Shown here: piece after piece, positions 18,096 through 26,961 of the stretch
How the letters are laid out: each line of letters begins with the position of its first letter
How positions within the stretch are numbered: the stretch's first letter is position 1
Origin: UBA2730 sp022793235
GTDB lineage: Bacteria > Bacillota_I > Bacilli_A > RF39 > UBA660
Length of the DNA stretch: 52,485 nucleotides
Assembly: GCA_949745755.1 (NCBI GenBank)
Contig: CATJZL010000053.1
Span: forward strand, 1 to 52,485
Direction of reading: 5' to 3'
The notes under the pieces: generated by a model
Seen by the model: only the letters and a program-made list of their open reading frames with translations
What the model was told of the DNA's origin: nothing
Databases searched by the model: none
Translations under genes and position numbers: made by a program

Positions 18096-19091
18096 ATGAA
18101 AAAAGAAAAAAAAATAAGTATAATAGTTCCAGTATACAATGGAGAAAAATTTATAGATAAATGTTTTGAGAGTTTAATAAACCAGACTTATAAAAATATA
18201 GAAGTGATTGCCATAGATGATGGATCAAGCGATAAATCTTATGACAAATTAAAACAATATTCTAATAAATATCCATTTATAAAATGTTATCATCAAACAA
18301 ATAAAGGACTTTCAATTACAAGAAACAATGGTATCACATATGCAACAGGGAGCTATATAACAGTACTAGATGTAGATGATTGGTTTGACCACGATTTTTT
18401 AGAAAAAATGATTACAAATAATGAAAAATATGATTTAATTATTGGTGGATATAGAAGAATATATGAAAGTGGAAAGATAGATTTTGAATATGTCTTAAAA
18501 AAAAGTGATTGGAATAAATATAGAAGAGTAACAGTTTGGGCCAAAATATATAAAACAAGTTTTATAAAGAAAAATAAAATAACTTATCCCCAGGATAGAA
18601 TTTATGGAGAAGATGTAGTATATACAATGAGGTGTATGTCTAAAAAACCAACTGTATGTTTTGTAGACTATATTGGATATAATAATTTAATTAATGAAAA
18701 TTCCATTACCCATAAAGATACAAATAAAATAAAAGAAAATGTACCTAAAATATTTAAACATTGTGATGAATTTATAAAAGAAAATAAAATATTTATAAAA
18801 GAAAACAAAAAAACAATAAAGTATTATTACTTAAAAATAGTAGCTTCCTACTTAATAGAACAAGCAGCATTCCTACCTTATGATAGTTTAGAAGAATATT
18901 ATAAGGACTCGCTTAAGAATGTAAAATCTCTTTTCAAAAAATACAACTATAAATTTTCATTGGTATATCAAAAAGATGAACCATTAAAAATAAATATTAT
19001 TATTAACACAATAATAATATTTGAAAAATTACACATAGCAAAAATACTACTACAGTTACTACATAAAGTCTATTATAAAGATAAAACATAA
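18096..19091 (+). CDS. GT2 family glycosyltransferase
   Basis: 331 residues with ISIIVPVYNGEKFIDKCFES, IDDGSSDKS, TVLDVDDWFD (DxD) and RIYGEDVVYTM, the same order of motifs as its upstream neighbour. The gap between the two genes is only 4 bases. It is cytoplasmic or membrane-associated and part of the repeat-unit assembly line. The specific sugar cannot be assigned. Confidence 0.88.
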   Translation: MKKEKKISIIVPVYNGEKFIDKCFESLINQTYKNIEVIAIDDGSSDKSYDKLKQYSNKYPFIKCYHQTNKGLSITRNNGITYATGSYITVLDVDDWFDHDFLEKMITNNEKYDLIIGGYRRIYESGKIDFEYVLKKSDWNKYRRVTVWAKIYKTSFIKKNKITYPQDRIYGEDVVYTMRCMSKKPTVCFVDYIGYNNLINENSITHKDTNKIKENVPKIFKHCDEFIKENKIFIKENKKTIKYYYLKIVASYLIEQAAFLPYDSLEEYYKDSLKNVKSLFKKYNYKFSLVYQKDEPLKINIIINTIIIFEKLHIAKILLQLLHKVYYKDKT

Positions 19092-19102
19092 AAGGAGGTA
19101 AA

Positions 19103-20620
19103 ATGCGTACTCAAAATAGTATATTAAATATGAAATCAAACTTTTTAATATTAATAACCCAGACGATTTTATCCTTTGTAGTTAGAACAATATTTATAAA
19201 AGAACTAGGAAAAACATATTTAGGATTAGATGGACTGTTTCTAAATATCCTAAATATTTTATCAATTGCTGAATTAGGAATAAGCTCAGCAATAAGCTTT
19301 TGTCTATATAAACCATTAAAAGAAGAAGATATAGAGAAAATTAGTATTTTGATGACCTGTTATAAAAAATTATATTATATAATAGGAACAATAATGACAG
19401 CAATAGGTTTACTGATTATGCCATTTTTACAGTATATGATAAAAGATACAGTAGAGAATCTGTACTTAATTTATATACTTTACTTACTTAGTACTACTAC
19501 ACTATACTTCATTTCTTATAAAGAAATATTAATTATGGCAGATCAAAAAAATTATAAACTGACATGGATTAACTTTTTATTTACCATAATCATGTATGGT
19601 ATGCAAGTCTTAGTATTAATACAATATAATAGTTTTATTTTATATTTAATCATTCAGCTCATTGTAAAAATACTTCAAAAAATCTTTATTAGTAGATATA
19701 TTACGAAACAATATCAAAAAATAGATTTTAATGCAAAAAAAGAATTAGAGAAAGAAGAATTAAATGGAATAAAAAGGAATATAAAATTTTTATTCTTCAA
19801 TAAAATAGGAGACTTATGCATATACTGCACAGATAATATTTTAATATCTAAAATAGTAAATTTAATAACAGTAGGACTATATTCTAATTACTCATCTGTA
19901 GTAACAATAACAAGATCTATAATAAATGGAGTCTTTACAGGTATAACTGCAAGCTTTGGAAATTTTGCAATAGACTCAAACGAAGAATCGAAAAAAAATA
20001 TATTTGAAATAATGGATTTTATACGTTTTATACTATATGGATTATGTACTATAGGTTTTATTTTATTAATCAATACATTTGTGCAGATATGGTTAGGAAA
20101 AAGTTTTTTATTAAATAAAACAAATGTATTTATAATATGTCTAAACTTTTATTTAATGGGGACACAAGTGCCTATAGAAGTGGTTAAACAAGCACTAGGA
20201 TTTTATAATAGAGATAGAATAGTTGCCCTAATGCAAGCAGTAGTGAACTTAATTTTATCTATTCTATTAGGAATAAAATTTGGTCTAACAGGTATTTTAA
20301 TTTCTACAACAATTAGTTATATAATACTTCCTTATTGGCTAAGACCTTATTACATATATAAATATATTTTCAAAACGAAAGTTCTAACATATCTGAAAAG
20401 AGAAATATTAAACTTAATAGCTATATGTATAGTTGTTATAATTAGTGAGTATATTTTTACATTTATGAGTATCAATAGTATTATAATAAGATTTATAATT
20501 GAGATAATACTTACTATGTTATTATTTGCCATTGTAGTAACAATTCTATATCACAAAACAAAAGAATTTAAATTCGTATATGAATACTGCAGGGAAAAGT
20601 TAAACAAAAGAATAGAATGA
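19103..20620 (+). CDS. Wzx-like polysaccharide flippase (MATE/PST superfamily)
   Basis: A 505-residue integral membrane protein with about 12-14 hydrophobic segments, beginning with the TQTILSFVVRTIFIKELG pattern and followed by GLDGLFLNILNILSIAELG, typical of the polysaccharide transporter family. It would flip lipid-linked oligosaccharide units outward. It is the last gene of the operon, preceded by AGGAGG and followed by a strong terminator. No Wzy polymerase is evident, but the DUF2142 protein could hold a membrane glycosyl-transfer role. A Wzx-type flippase and a Wzt/Wzm exporter in one operon is uncommon. Confidence 0.88.
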   Translation: MRTQNSILNMKSNFLILITQTILSFVVRTIFIKELGKTYLGLDGLFLNILNILSIAELGISSAISFCLYKPLKEEDIEKISILMTCYKKLYYIIGTIMTAIGLLIMPFLQYMIKDTVENLYLIYILYLLSTTTLYFISYKEILIMADQKNYKLTWINFLFTIIMYGMQVLVLIQYNSFILYLIIQLIVKILQKIFISRYITKQYQKIDFNAKKELEKEELNGIKRNIKFLFFNKIGDLCIYCTDNILISKIVNLITVGLYSNYSSVVTITRSIINGVFTGITASFGNFAIDSNEESKKNIFEIMDFIRFILYGLCTIGFILLINTFVQIWLGKSFLLNKTNVFIICLNFYLMGTQVPIEVVKQALGFYNRDRIVALMQAVVNLILSILLGIKFGLTGILISTTISYIILPYWLRPYYIYKYIFKTKVLTYLKREILNLIAICIVVIISEYIFTFMSINSIIIRFIIEIILTMLLFAIVVTILYHKTKEFKFVYEYCREKLNKRIE

Positions 20621-20633
20621 AAAAAGTAAAAGG

Positions 20634-20656
20634 TAGATAGCGGCTATCTATTTTTT
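20634..20656 (+). terminator. terminator of the polysaccharide operon
   Basis: TAGATAG (20634-20640) pairs with CTATCTA (20644-20650) around a CGG loop and is followed by TTTTTT. A strong intrinsic terminator closing the 9.1-20.6 kb operon. Confidence 0.88.
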
Positions 20657-20738
20657 GTTTGCAAAGATATAGATTTAAAAAAAATAGATTCTATGCTAAA
20701 ATAAAAAAAAGCAACTATATGTAGTAGGAGGTTTTTGT

Positions 20739-21455
20739 ATGGAGAAAAAAGTATTATTCATAATACCAGCGTACAATGAAGAAAGCAATATATTAGAAAC
20801 AGTAAATAAGATTTCATCTTACGCAAAAAAAAATAAAGTGAGTTATGATTTTATTGTCATAAATGATGGTTCAACGGATAAAACGAAAGAAGTTTGTAAA
20901 AAAAATAATATACCCAATATAACACTAATTCACAATTTAGGAATAGGGGGGGCAGTACAAACAGGCTATAAATATGCCTTAGAAAATGGATATGATATTG
21001 CAATACAATTTGATGGAGATGGTCAACACGATATAAAATATGCAAAAAAGTTAATAGATACAATCGATGAAAATATTGATTTAGTAATAGGATCGAGATA
21101 TATAACAGATAATAAAAGCAAGTTTCAATCCACGTTTATGAGAAGAGTGGGAAGTACTTGTATCAAAAAATGCATAAAACTCTTTACAAAAGAAACAATT
21201 ACAGATCCAACATCAGGCTTTAGAGCAGCTTCTAAAAAAGTAATAGAAGAATTTGCCCTTTCCTATCCAATAGAATATCCAGAGCCAATATCAATAGTCG
21301 AATTACTAAAAAAGAAGTATAAAATAAAAGAAATACCAGTCAATATGAATGAACGAATAGGCGGAGAATCTTCCATTCGAGCTTGGAAATGTGCATATTA
21401 TATGATTAATGTATGCTTATCAATATTCTTTGTATTTATGAGAGGTGATAAATAA
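20739..21455 (+). CDS. polyprenyl-phosphate glycosyltransferase (DPM1/GtrB-like GT2)
   Basis: 238 residues with VLFIIPAYNEESNI, INDGSTDKT, HNLGIGGAVQTGYKYA and FDGDGQHD, the dolichol-phosphate mannosyltransferase-like pattern. Such enzymes load a sugar onto undecaprenyl phosphate at the inner face. Unlike GtrB proteins with two C-terminal membrane helices, this one ends with a single hydrophobic stretch, and the adjoining DUF2304 protein may supply the membrane part. An extended -10 like TGC-TAAAAT (20697-20702) precedes it. It overlaps the next start by one base. Confidence 0.88.
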   Translation: MEKKVLFIIPAYNEESNILETVNKISSYAKKNKVSYDFIVINDGSTDKTKEVCKKNNIPNITLIHNLGIGGAVQTGYKYALENGYDIAIQFDGDGQHDIKYAKKLIDTIDENIDLVIGSRYITDNKSKFQSTFMRRVGSTCIKKCIKLFTKETITDPTSGFRAASKKVIEEFALSYPIEYPEPISIVELLKKKYKIKEIPVNMNERIGGESSIRAWKCAYYMINVCLSIFFVFMRGDK

Positions 21456-21796
21456 TGAGTCTAAATTTAAGATTTGGCCTTTTAGTAACATCATTTTTGC
21501 TCCTACTAATAGTTCTTCATTTTACTATAAAAGGTAAAATACCCATAAAGTACTCACTAGTATGGTTATTATCTATTTTAATCTTATTATCAACAGCAAT
21601 TGTTCCCAATATATTAGTAATAATATCTAAACTAATAGGATTTGTAACAATGTCTAATATGATTATTGGAATGATTTTAATATTACTATTATTAATAACA
21701 TTTACATTAACAATCATAGTATCAGGACAACAAAGAAAAATAAACCTACTTATTCAGGAAATATCAATACTAAAAGCAACTATAAATAAAAAATAA
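21455..21796 (+). CDS. DUF2304 family membrane protein
   Basis: 113 residues, three hydrophobic segments (about 6-24, 34-52, 66-88) and a short polar C-terminus, the layout of DUF2304. The family almost always sits directly after a DPM1-like GT2 as here (TAATG overlap), suggesting a membrane partner for polyprenyl-phosphate sugar synthesis or flipping. No catalytic motif is visible. Confidence 0.83.
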   Translation: MSLNLRFGLLVTSFLLLLIVLHFTIKGKIPIKYSLVWLLSILILLSTAIVPNILVIISKLIGFVTMSNMIIGMILILLLLITFTLTIIVSGQQRKINLLIQEISILKATINKK

Positions 21797-21827
21797 GATA
21801 GAATAAAGCGTATAAAAAATATATAGA

Positions 21828-21856
21828 TTGTTTCCAAAAAGAAAATATTGTATAAT
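21828..21856 (+). promoter_or_regulatory. promoter of the ChW lysozyme gene
   Basis: TTGTTT at 21828-21833 and TATAAT at 21851-21856 with a 17-base spacer. The same -35 variant is used upstream of the acyltransferase gene at 7718. Confidence 0.65.
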
Positions 21857-21892
21857 GATACTATGAAAATATAGGAAGATTGGAGTAATAAT

Positions 21893-24592
21893 ATGTACAA
21901 AAAGAAAAACAAAATACTATATATGTTAATGATAATCAGCTATCTATCTTCATTCTATGTGTATCCATTATCAGTATATGCATTAGAAATAGATACTATA
22001 GAGAAAAATCAAAATATCGAAGTCCAAGAAGAAAAAAAGGAAAAAGAAGAGAAAACAGAATTAGATTTATCTTTCTCTGATACAATAAAATTAGAATTAG
22101 AGATAGAAGAAAAAGAGACTATAATTAAAAGATACTTAAAAGAAAAATTAAATATAGAAAAAGATATAGAAATAAATTTAGATGCTATGACTTATAGAGT
22201 AAAAGATCAAGAGGATAAAAGAATCAAACAATTTGTATACAATAAAAATAATATACTAGAATTGAACATAGAAGAAAAAGAAGACTATAGTAATGAAATT
22301 AAAAACGAAATATCTAAAATAATAAATCTAGAAAAAGAAAAGTTTAATGTTAAAAAAATAGAGAATAATCAATATAGTATAAATAATGAAAAAGATAAGA
22401 AGGTAATAATTAAAATAGCAAATAAGAAAAAAGATGAGAGTAATTTTTATACTTCAAAAAATTTATTAGAAAAACAAGATATAGGCTTATCAATTAAAAC
22501 ACACATACAAGATATAGGATGGCAAAATGAGGTAACAGATGGAGAAATAGCAGGAACGATAGGAATGAATAAATCATTAGAAGCTATACAAATAGCAATA
22601 AATAATAATGGTTTAACAGGAGAAATAAAATATCAAGCCCATGTTTCAGGTATAGGGTGGCAAAATGAAGTACAGAATAATGAAATAGCAGGAACGACAG
22701 GACAAGGAAGAAGTATAGAAGCCATTCGTATAAAATTAACAGAACAATTAGAAGCAAATTATGATATTTACTACAGAGTAAATGTAAAAAGTTATGGTTG
22801 GTTAGATTGGACAAAAAATGGAGAAAGCGCAGGGACTCTAGGTTATGGTCTAAGAATGGAATCTATTCAAATTAAATTAATGAACAAAAATGAAGCAGCA
22901 CCAGGAGAAACGATAAGACCGTTTATACAAAAACCAATGGGTGTATATTATGAAACGCATGTCCAAAATATCGGATGGCAAAATGGATTTGAAGATGGAC
23001 AAATAGCAGGAACGACAGGATTAGGGAAGGCACTAGAAGGGATAAAAATAAAATTAACAAATAATTATAGTATAGGAGAAATAAAATATCAAGCCCATGT
23101 TTCAGGTATAGGATGGCAAAATGAAGTAACAGCTGATAATTTAGCAGGAATGACAGGACAAGGAAGAAGTATAGAAGCAATTAGAATGTATCTAACAGAA
23201 GAATTAGAAAAAGAATACGATATTTACTATAGAGTACATTCTCAAAATATAGGATGGTTAGATTGGGCCAAAAACGGAGAAAATGCAGGAACACAGGGGT
23301 TTGGATATAATACAGAGGCAGTCCAAATAAAATTAGTAAAAAAAGCAGAACCAGCACCAGGTGCAACCAATAATCCCTTTCTTTTAAAAGAAACAGGTGT
23401 GTACTATGAAGCACATGTTCAAGATATAGGATGGCAAAATGGGGTAGAAAATGGAGAGATAGCAGGAACAACAGGACAAGGAAAAGCAATTGAAGGTATA
23501 AAAATACAAATAACAAATGGTAATAAAGTAGGAGAAATAAAATATCAAGCCCACGTTTCAGGTATAGGATGGCAAAGCGAAGTAAGTAGTTGGGAATTAG
23601 CAGGAACAACAGGACAAGGAAGAAGTATAGAAGCAATCAAAATGTATCTGACAGAAGAATTAGAAAAGGAATATGATATTTATTATAGAGCACATTCTCA
23701 AAATATAGGATGGTTAGATTGGGCCAAAAATGGAGAACCCGCTGGAACAAGTAGTATCGGATGGAATATGGAATCCATTCAAATAAAACTGGTAAAAAAG
23801 GGAGAACCCGCTCCAGGTGATACGACAGAACCTTATATCTCAGAATATTGGGTAAATGAGGGGGGAATACTAAAATACCATCAAGCAGATGGTACTTATG
23901 CTACAGGATTTAAAATTATAGGAAACATAAAATACTTCTTTAATATTAATGGAGAGTTATTGGGCACAAATGTAAGAAAAGTAATAGATATTTCATCACA
24001 CCAAAAGAATATAGATTGGGATATGGTAAAAAACTCAAACGAAGTAGATGCAGTCATAGTACGTGTATCAGCAGGAAGTGCTTATGAAGACACAATGTTA
24101 GAAAGAAATATAAAGGAATTAAATAGATTAGGAATACCTTATGGAATATATTTATATAGTTATGCAGAAGATGCAATAGGTACAGTTCAAGACCTAGGAA
24201 CAATGCATGAAGGAGCATTAGAAGCCCAAAGAATAATCAATGCCATAAATAAATATAAAATGCATCTCTCTTTCCCAATATATTATGACTTAGAGAAATG
24301 GGATCACAATAACAACAATGCATTATGGCAACCTAATCATTATTTACCAATAGTACGAGCATTTGGACAAGTAATGGATGCAGCAGGACAAAAGTGGCAA
24401 ATATATACAAATAAAGTATGGGCTGATACAGCATTAAACACACCAGAACTAAGAGATAAAGTAGACTGGATAGCACAATACAATAATTATGGATGCACAT
24501 ATACAGGAAGCTATTCAGGATGGCAATATACATCATCTGGAAATATTCCAGGAATAAAGGGAAATGTAGATATAAATGTATGGTTTAAATAG
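21893..24592 (+). CDS. secreted GH25 lysozyme with nine ChW repeats
   Basis: An 899-residue secreted wall hydrolase. Order of parts: signal peptide (about residues 1-30, ending PLSVYA), a charged Lys/Glu-rich region of unknown fold (31-195), nine clostridial hydrophobic ChW repeats as three 152-residue triplets (199-654), a short KYHQADGTYATGF cell-wall-binding-like unit (about 655-692), and a C-terminal GH25 muramidase (about 695-899). The muramidase has DISSHQ (D699) and YYDLE (D799 and E801), the expected acidic catalytic residues. ChW repeats carry the GW core (IGWQNEV and GWLDW) and are found mainly in clostridial surface proteins. It has its own promoter and terminator and sits inside the glycan locus, fitting wall remodelling. 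Confidence 0.92.
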   Translation: MYKKKNKILYMLMIISYLSSFYVYPLSVYALEIDTIEKNQNIEVQEEKKEKEEKTELDLSFSDTIKLELEIEEKETIIKRYLKEKLNIEKDIEINLDAMTYRVKDQEDKRIKQFVYNKNNILELNIEEKEDYSNEIKNEISKIINLEKEKFNVKKIENNQYSINNEKDKKVIIKIANKKKDESNFYTSKNLLEKQDIGLSIKTHIQDIGWQNEVTDGEIAGTIGMNKSLEAIQIAINNNGLTGEIKYQAHVSGIGWQNEVQNNEIAGTTGQGRSIEAIRIKLTEQLEANYDIYYRVNVKSYGWLDWTKNGESAGTLGYGLRMESIQIKLMNKNEAAPGETIRPFIQKPMGVYYETHVQNIGWQNGFEDGQIAGTTGLGKALEGIKIKLTNNYSIGEIKYQAHVSGIGWQNEVTADNLAGMTGQGRSIEAIRMYLTEELEKEYDIYYRVHSQNIGWLDWAKNGENAGTQGFGYNTEAVQIKLVKKAEPAPGATNNPFLLKETGVYYEAHVQDIGWQNGVENGEIAGTTGQGKAIEGIKIQITNGNKVGEIKYQAHVSGIGWQSEVSSWELAGTTGQGRSIEAIKMYLTEELEKEYDIYYRAHSQNIGWLDWAKNGEPAGTSSIGWNMESIQIKLVKKGEPAPGDTTEPYISEYWVNEGGILKYHQADGTYATGFKIIGNIKYFFNINGELLGTNVRKVIDISSHQKNIDWDMVKNSNEVDAVIVRVSAGSAYEDTMLERNIKELNRLGIPYGIYLYSYAEDAIGTVQDLGTMHEGALEAQRIINAINKYKMHLSFPIYYDLEKWDHNNNNALWQPNHYLPIVRAFGQVMDAAGQKWQIYTNKVWADTALNTPELRDKVDWIAQYNNYGCTYTGSYSGWQYTSSGNIPGIKGNVDINVWFK
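22487..23854 (+). repeat. three tandem 456-bp units (152 residues, three ChW domains each)
   Basis: Within the lysozyme gene the sequence GGAGAAATAAAATATCAAGC recurs at 22619, 23075 and 23531, exactly 456 bases apart. Each unit encodes three ChW domains of distinct type: A (HVQ-IGWQN), B (YQAHVSGIGWQ) and C (YYR-GWLDWAKNGE). Linkers ending each unit are proline-rich (EPAPG-like). The near-identity of parts of the copies suggests recent duplication and a potential for copy-number change. Confidence 0.9.
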
Positions 24593-24597
24593 AACAA

Positions 24598-24632
24598 AAA
24601 AATATTGGAAATAAAAAATTTTCAATATTTTT
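24598..24632 (+). terminator. terminator after the ChW lysozyme
   Basis: AAAAATATTG (24598-24607) pairs with CAATATTTTT (24623-24632), extended by GAAA/TTTT pairs inside; the T-rich arm serves as the tail. An AT-only but long stem. Confidence 0.65.
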
Positions 24633-24667
24633 AATATAAATAACAAAAAGAAATAAAATATTTTCTT

Positions 24668-24717
24668 GGCTCTATCGTAGAAAGTCATTTACACAGATTT
24701 TAGAGCACACTCAGGAC
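24668..24717 (-). mobile_element. remnant of an IS256-like terminal end
   Basis: Read on the minus strand, GAGTGTG (24706-24712), six bases, then AATCTGTGTAAAT (24687-24699) and CTTTCTACGATAGA (about 24671-24684) match, with the same spacing, the IS-like end at 52390-52440 of this window. About 21 of 26 outer bases agree. No transposase lies here, so it is a solo end or deletion scar between the two convergent ChW genes. Confidence 0.5.
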
Positions 24718-24735
24718 AAATTTTAGACAAATAAA

Positions 24736-24760
24736 AAAGATTGACTGCATTCAATCTTTT
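24736..24760. terminator. bidirectional terminator between convergent ChW genes
   Basis: AAAGATTGA (24736-24744) and TCAATCTTT (24751-24759) form a 9-bp stem around CTGCAT, flanked by A- and T-runs on either side. It can serve the minus-strand gene that ends at 24769 and transcripts from the left. Confidence 0.75.
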
Positions 24761-24768
24761 TCATATTA

Positions 24769-26679
24769 CTAAGCCTCCTTAGCTTCAGCAGTAGTCATGA
24801 TTTTAGATTTTAATGACTTTAATGAAATAGCATCAGTTAATGTTGAATCATCATCTTTAAGTGTAACGGTTTTTAATTCTTCATTAAGTTCTTCAAATTG
24901 TTCATGTGTCAATCTATATGATTTTGTAACAGTCGTATCTCCTTCAGTTGTAGTTATAGTTTGCCATTTTCCATCTAATGAATTTAATAATTCTTGAACC
25001 TCAGTTACTAATTTCATATCTTCAGAAGAATTAGATAATACATTAGCAGTACCAGTTTTAGCTTTAGTATAAACTGTTTCTACAGCTTTATCTGTATATA
25101 AAGTATCATCAGATTCCTTAGTTTTTAATTCTTCTAAATCTTCAAGAGCTGTATCAATAATAGTTTTTAAAGTTGCCTTACTAGTATCACTATAATTAGT
25201 ATTATCAAAATTTGTTAAATCATCAATTGCATTTTTTATAGCAAGACTTGTATTATATTTAGCTTTTGTTACACGAGAATCCATAGCAGCTTCAAACACA
25301 GTAATCATTTTCTCTACATCATCATTTTCTTTTTTATCAAATTCTTCCATATTCATACTATAACTATATTCAGTTATAAATGCAGTTCCATCTTTTAAAT
25401 CTGGATTATTATATTGCTCAGTATATAAATCTCTAACAGTAGATTTTGTTGCATTGTAGATATTTCCTTTAGCCTGATCTAAAGCTTCATTGATTTCTTC
25501 TTCAGAAGTAGCAGATTGAATAGAAGCTTTTTCACTACTGATTACCTCTTGTAAAAGCATGGCGTAAGTTGTAGTCTCATCATAAGAAATACCCTTAACT
25601 TCTCCACTTAGTTTAGAAATATAAGTATTTAATTCAGATAATGCAGCATCTATTTTTCCAGCTAATTCTTTAATTTCTTTAATAGCATCCTTAGCTTCTG
25701 AAATAGCACTTTCTAATTCTTTATCTGTAGTATTAACAGTAATATTATTGATAACTCCATCAACAATTTCTTCCACAGCCTGAACCCTTTTAACATCAGT
25801 AGTAGTGATATAGTTATTTAATTCTGTTAAAGCAGTATCAGTATTTTTAAGTACTTTTTCCGCACCAGCTGTAATAGAATCAATTTCTTCTTGAGAAATA
25901 GCTCCTTTAATATCAGCAATGGCCTTATCATAAATAGCAACGATAGCTTCATCAGTATTGTTAGTAGTAGCAGCCTTTGCACTTTCTATCTTACTAACTG
26001 CTCTTTCCTTAGAATCCTTTAAAAATAATTCATTTACTTGCTTCATTAAAGTATCTAATTTTTCATTTAATTCACTATAAGATTTAGCAGCACTAATAGC
26101 ATCTTCTAAAGCTTCATTGATTTCTTCTTTGCTAGTAGCAGCATGAATAGCTCTAATACCATTTTTAGCAATGTTTCTTATAGCTTGATTTTCACTATTC
26201 TTATAAACATCTAATTTTTGTATAGCTTCTTCTTTAGCAGCTTTCAAATCACTAACAGGAGGCTTTTCATTACCTGTTTTTACAATTCTAGCTTCTAAAG
26301 CTTCCATACTTTTTCCTAGACCTTCAGTACCAACCATTTCACCAGAAGTCATCCAGTCCATCCAACCAATATTTTGAACATGAGCTCTGTATTCTAGCCT
26401 ATATCCCTGTTCTTCTAAGCCATCAGCTCTTATAATAAGAGCTTCTACACCCTTAGCAATACCAGTAGTTCCAATAATATCCTCTTCAGAAACATTACGT
26501 ATCCATCCAATGTTTTGAACATGAACATCAAAAGATAATTTTACATTCTCAATATTTTCAAGACTTATTTTTAAAGCCTCTAATTTTAAACCATTACCAG
26601 TAGTTCCAGCAATACTATTTCTGACTGTTGGTAGCCATCCAATATTCTGTACATGAGCATCGATGCGAATTGAAGGCAT
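24769..26679 (-). CDS. surface protein with three ChW repeats and a long helical region
   Basis: 636 residues from the first usable ATG. Three ChW repeats come first (about residues 5-135; HVQNIGWLP, HVQNIGWIR, HVQNIGWMDW), in the same A-B-C order as in the neighbouring lysozyme. A long alanine- and glutamate-rich helical region follows (about 145-500; repeated EEINEAL motifs, FIVAR-like), then a Thr/Asp-rich end (500-636). No enzyme or sortase motif is seen; a wall-bound structural or adhesion role is inferred. In-frame codons continue upstream and read as a signal peptide (LLYSSLLIIPVNAAE), but a TAA interrupts them before the upstream ATG. As it stands the ORF begins at the cleavage site without a secretion signal or clear ribosome binding site, so it may be a pseudogene. 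Confidence 0.75.
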   Translation of the reverse strand: MPSIRIDAHVQNIGWLPTVRNSIAGTTGNGLKLEALKISLENIENVKLSFDVHVQNIGWIRNVSEEDIIGTTGIAKGVEALIIRADGLEEQGYRLEYRAHVQNIGWMDWMTSGEMVGTEGLGKSMEALEARIVKTGNEKPPVSDLKAAKEEAIQKLDVYKNSENQAIRNIAKNGIRAIHAATSKEEINEALEDAISAAKSYSELNEKLDTLMKQVNELFLKDSKERAVSKIESAKAATTNNTDEAIVAIYDKAIADIKGAISQEEIDSITAGAEKVLKNTDTALTELNNYITTTDVKRVQAVEEIVDGVINNITVNTTDKELESAISEAKDAIKEIKELAGKIDAALSELNTYISKLSGEVKGISYDETTTYAMLLQEVISSEKASIQSATSEEEINEALDQAKGNIYNATKSTVRDLYTEQYNNPDLKDGTAFITEYSYSMNMEEFDKKENDDVEKMITVFEAAMDSRVTKAKYNTSLAIKNAIDDLTNFDNTNYSDTSKATLKTIIDTALEDLEELKTKESDDTLYTDKAVETVYTKAKTGTANVLSNSSEDMKLVTEVQELLNSLDGKWQTITTTEGDTTVTKSYRLTHEQFEELNEELKTVTLKDDDSTLTDAISLKSLKSKIMTTAEAKEA

Positions 26680-26760
26680 TTCAGCAGCATTTACTGGGAT
26701 AATTAATAATGAACTGTATAAAAGAATAAGTTATTTAGTATTTCTAATTTTGATATTCAT
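26680..26760 (-). pseudogene. signal-peptide segment of the ChW/helical protein, interrupted by TAA
   Basis: On the minus strand, ATG at 26758-26760 opens MNIKIRNTK, then TAA at 26731-26733, then LILLYSSLLIIPVNAAE running in frame into the ORF that starts at 26679. Basic N-region, hydrophobic core and an Ala-x-Ala-like end (VNAAE) make a convincing signal peptide. A single base change (AAA or CAA to TAA) would explain the stop. No good Shine-Dalgarno sequence is seen before 26760. Confidence 0.6.
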
Positions 26761-26860
26761 ACATAAGATAATAAAGAAGTACTAATTTTTTATTTTTAAT
26801 CTACAAAAATAAAATATAAAAATTGCTTTTAACTGAATTTAATAATTTTCAGTAAAATTA

Positions 26861-26889
26861 TTGAATAATTATTTTTTTTATGATATAAG
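26861..26889 (+). promoter_or_regulatory. promoter of the orphan signal-peptide gene
   Basis: TTGAAT at 26861-26866 and extended -10 TGA-TATAAG (26884-26889), 17-base spacer. It would give a 5' leader of about 140 bases before the ATG at 27036. Confidence 0.55.
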
Positions 26890-26961
26890 TAAGATGTATT
26901 CTTTTGATTTTATTGAAAAGTTAGAACTTATTAAATTTAACAAAATAAGGCAATATTGAAC

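Noticed and set aside
22584..23636. Open reading frames antisense to the ChW lysozyme
   Set aside because: They mirror the repeats of the real gene, are Leu/Phe-rich and lack start signals.
22487..23854. Regular repeats as a possible CRISPR array
   Set aside because: Period 456 bases, coding in one frame, and each unit is a ChW protein triplet. There are no short repeats with spacers here or elsewhere in the window.
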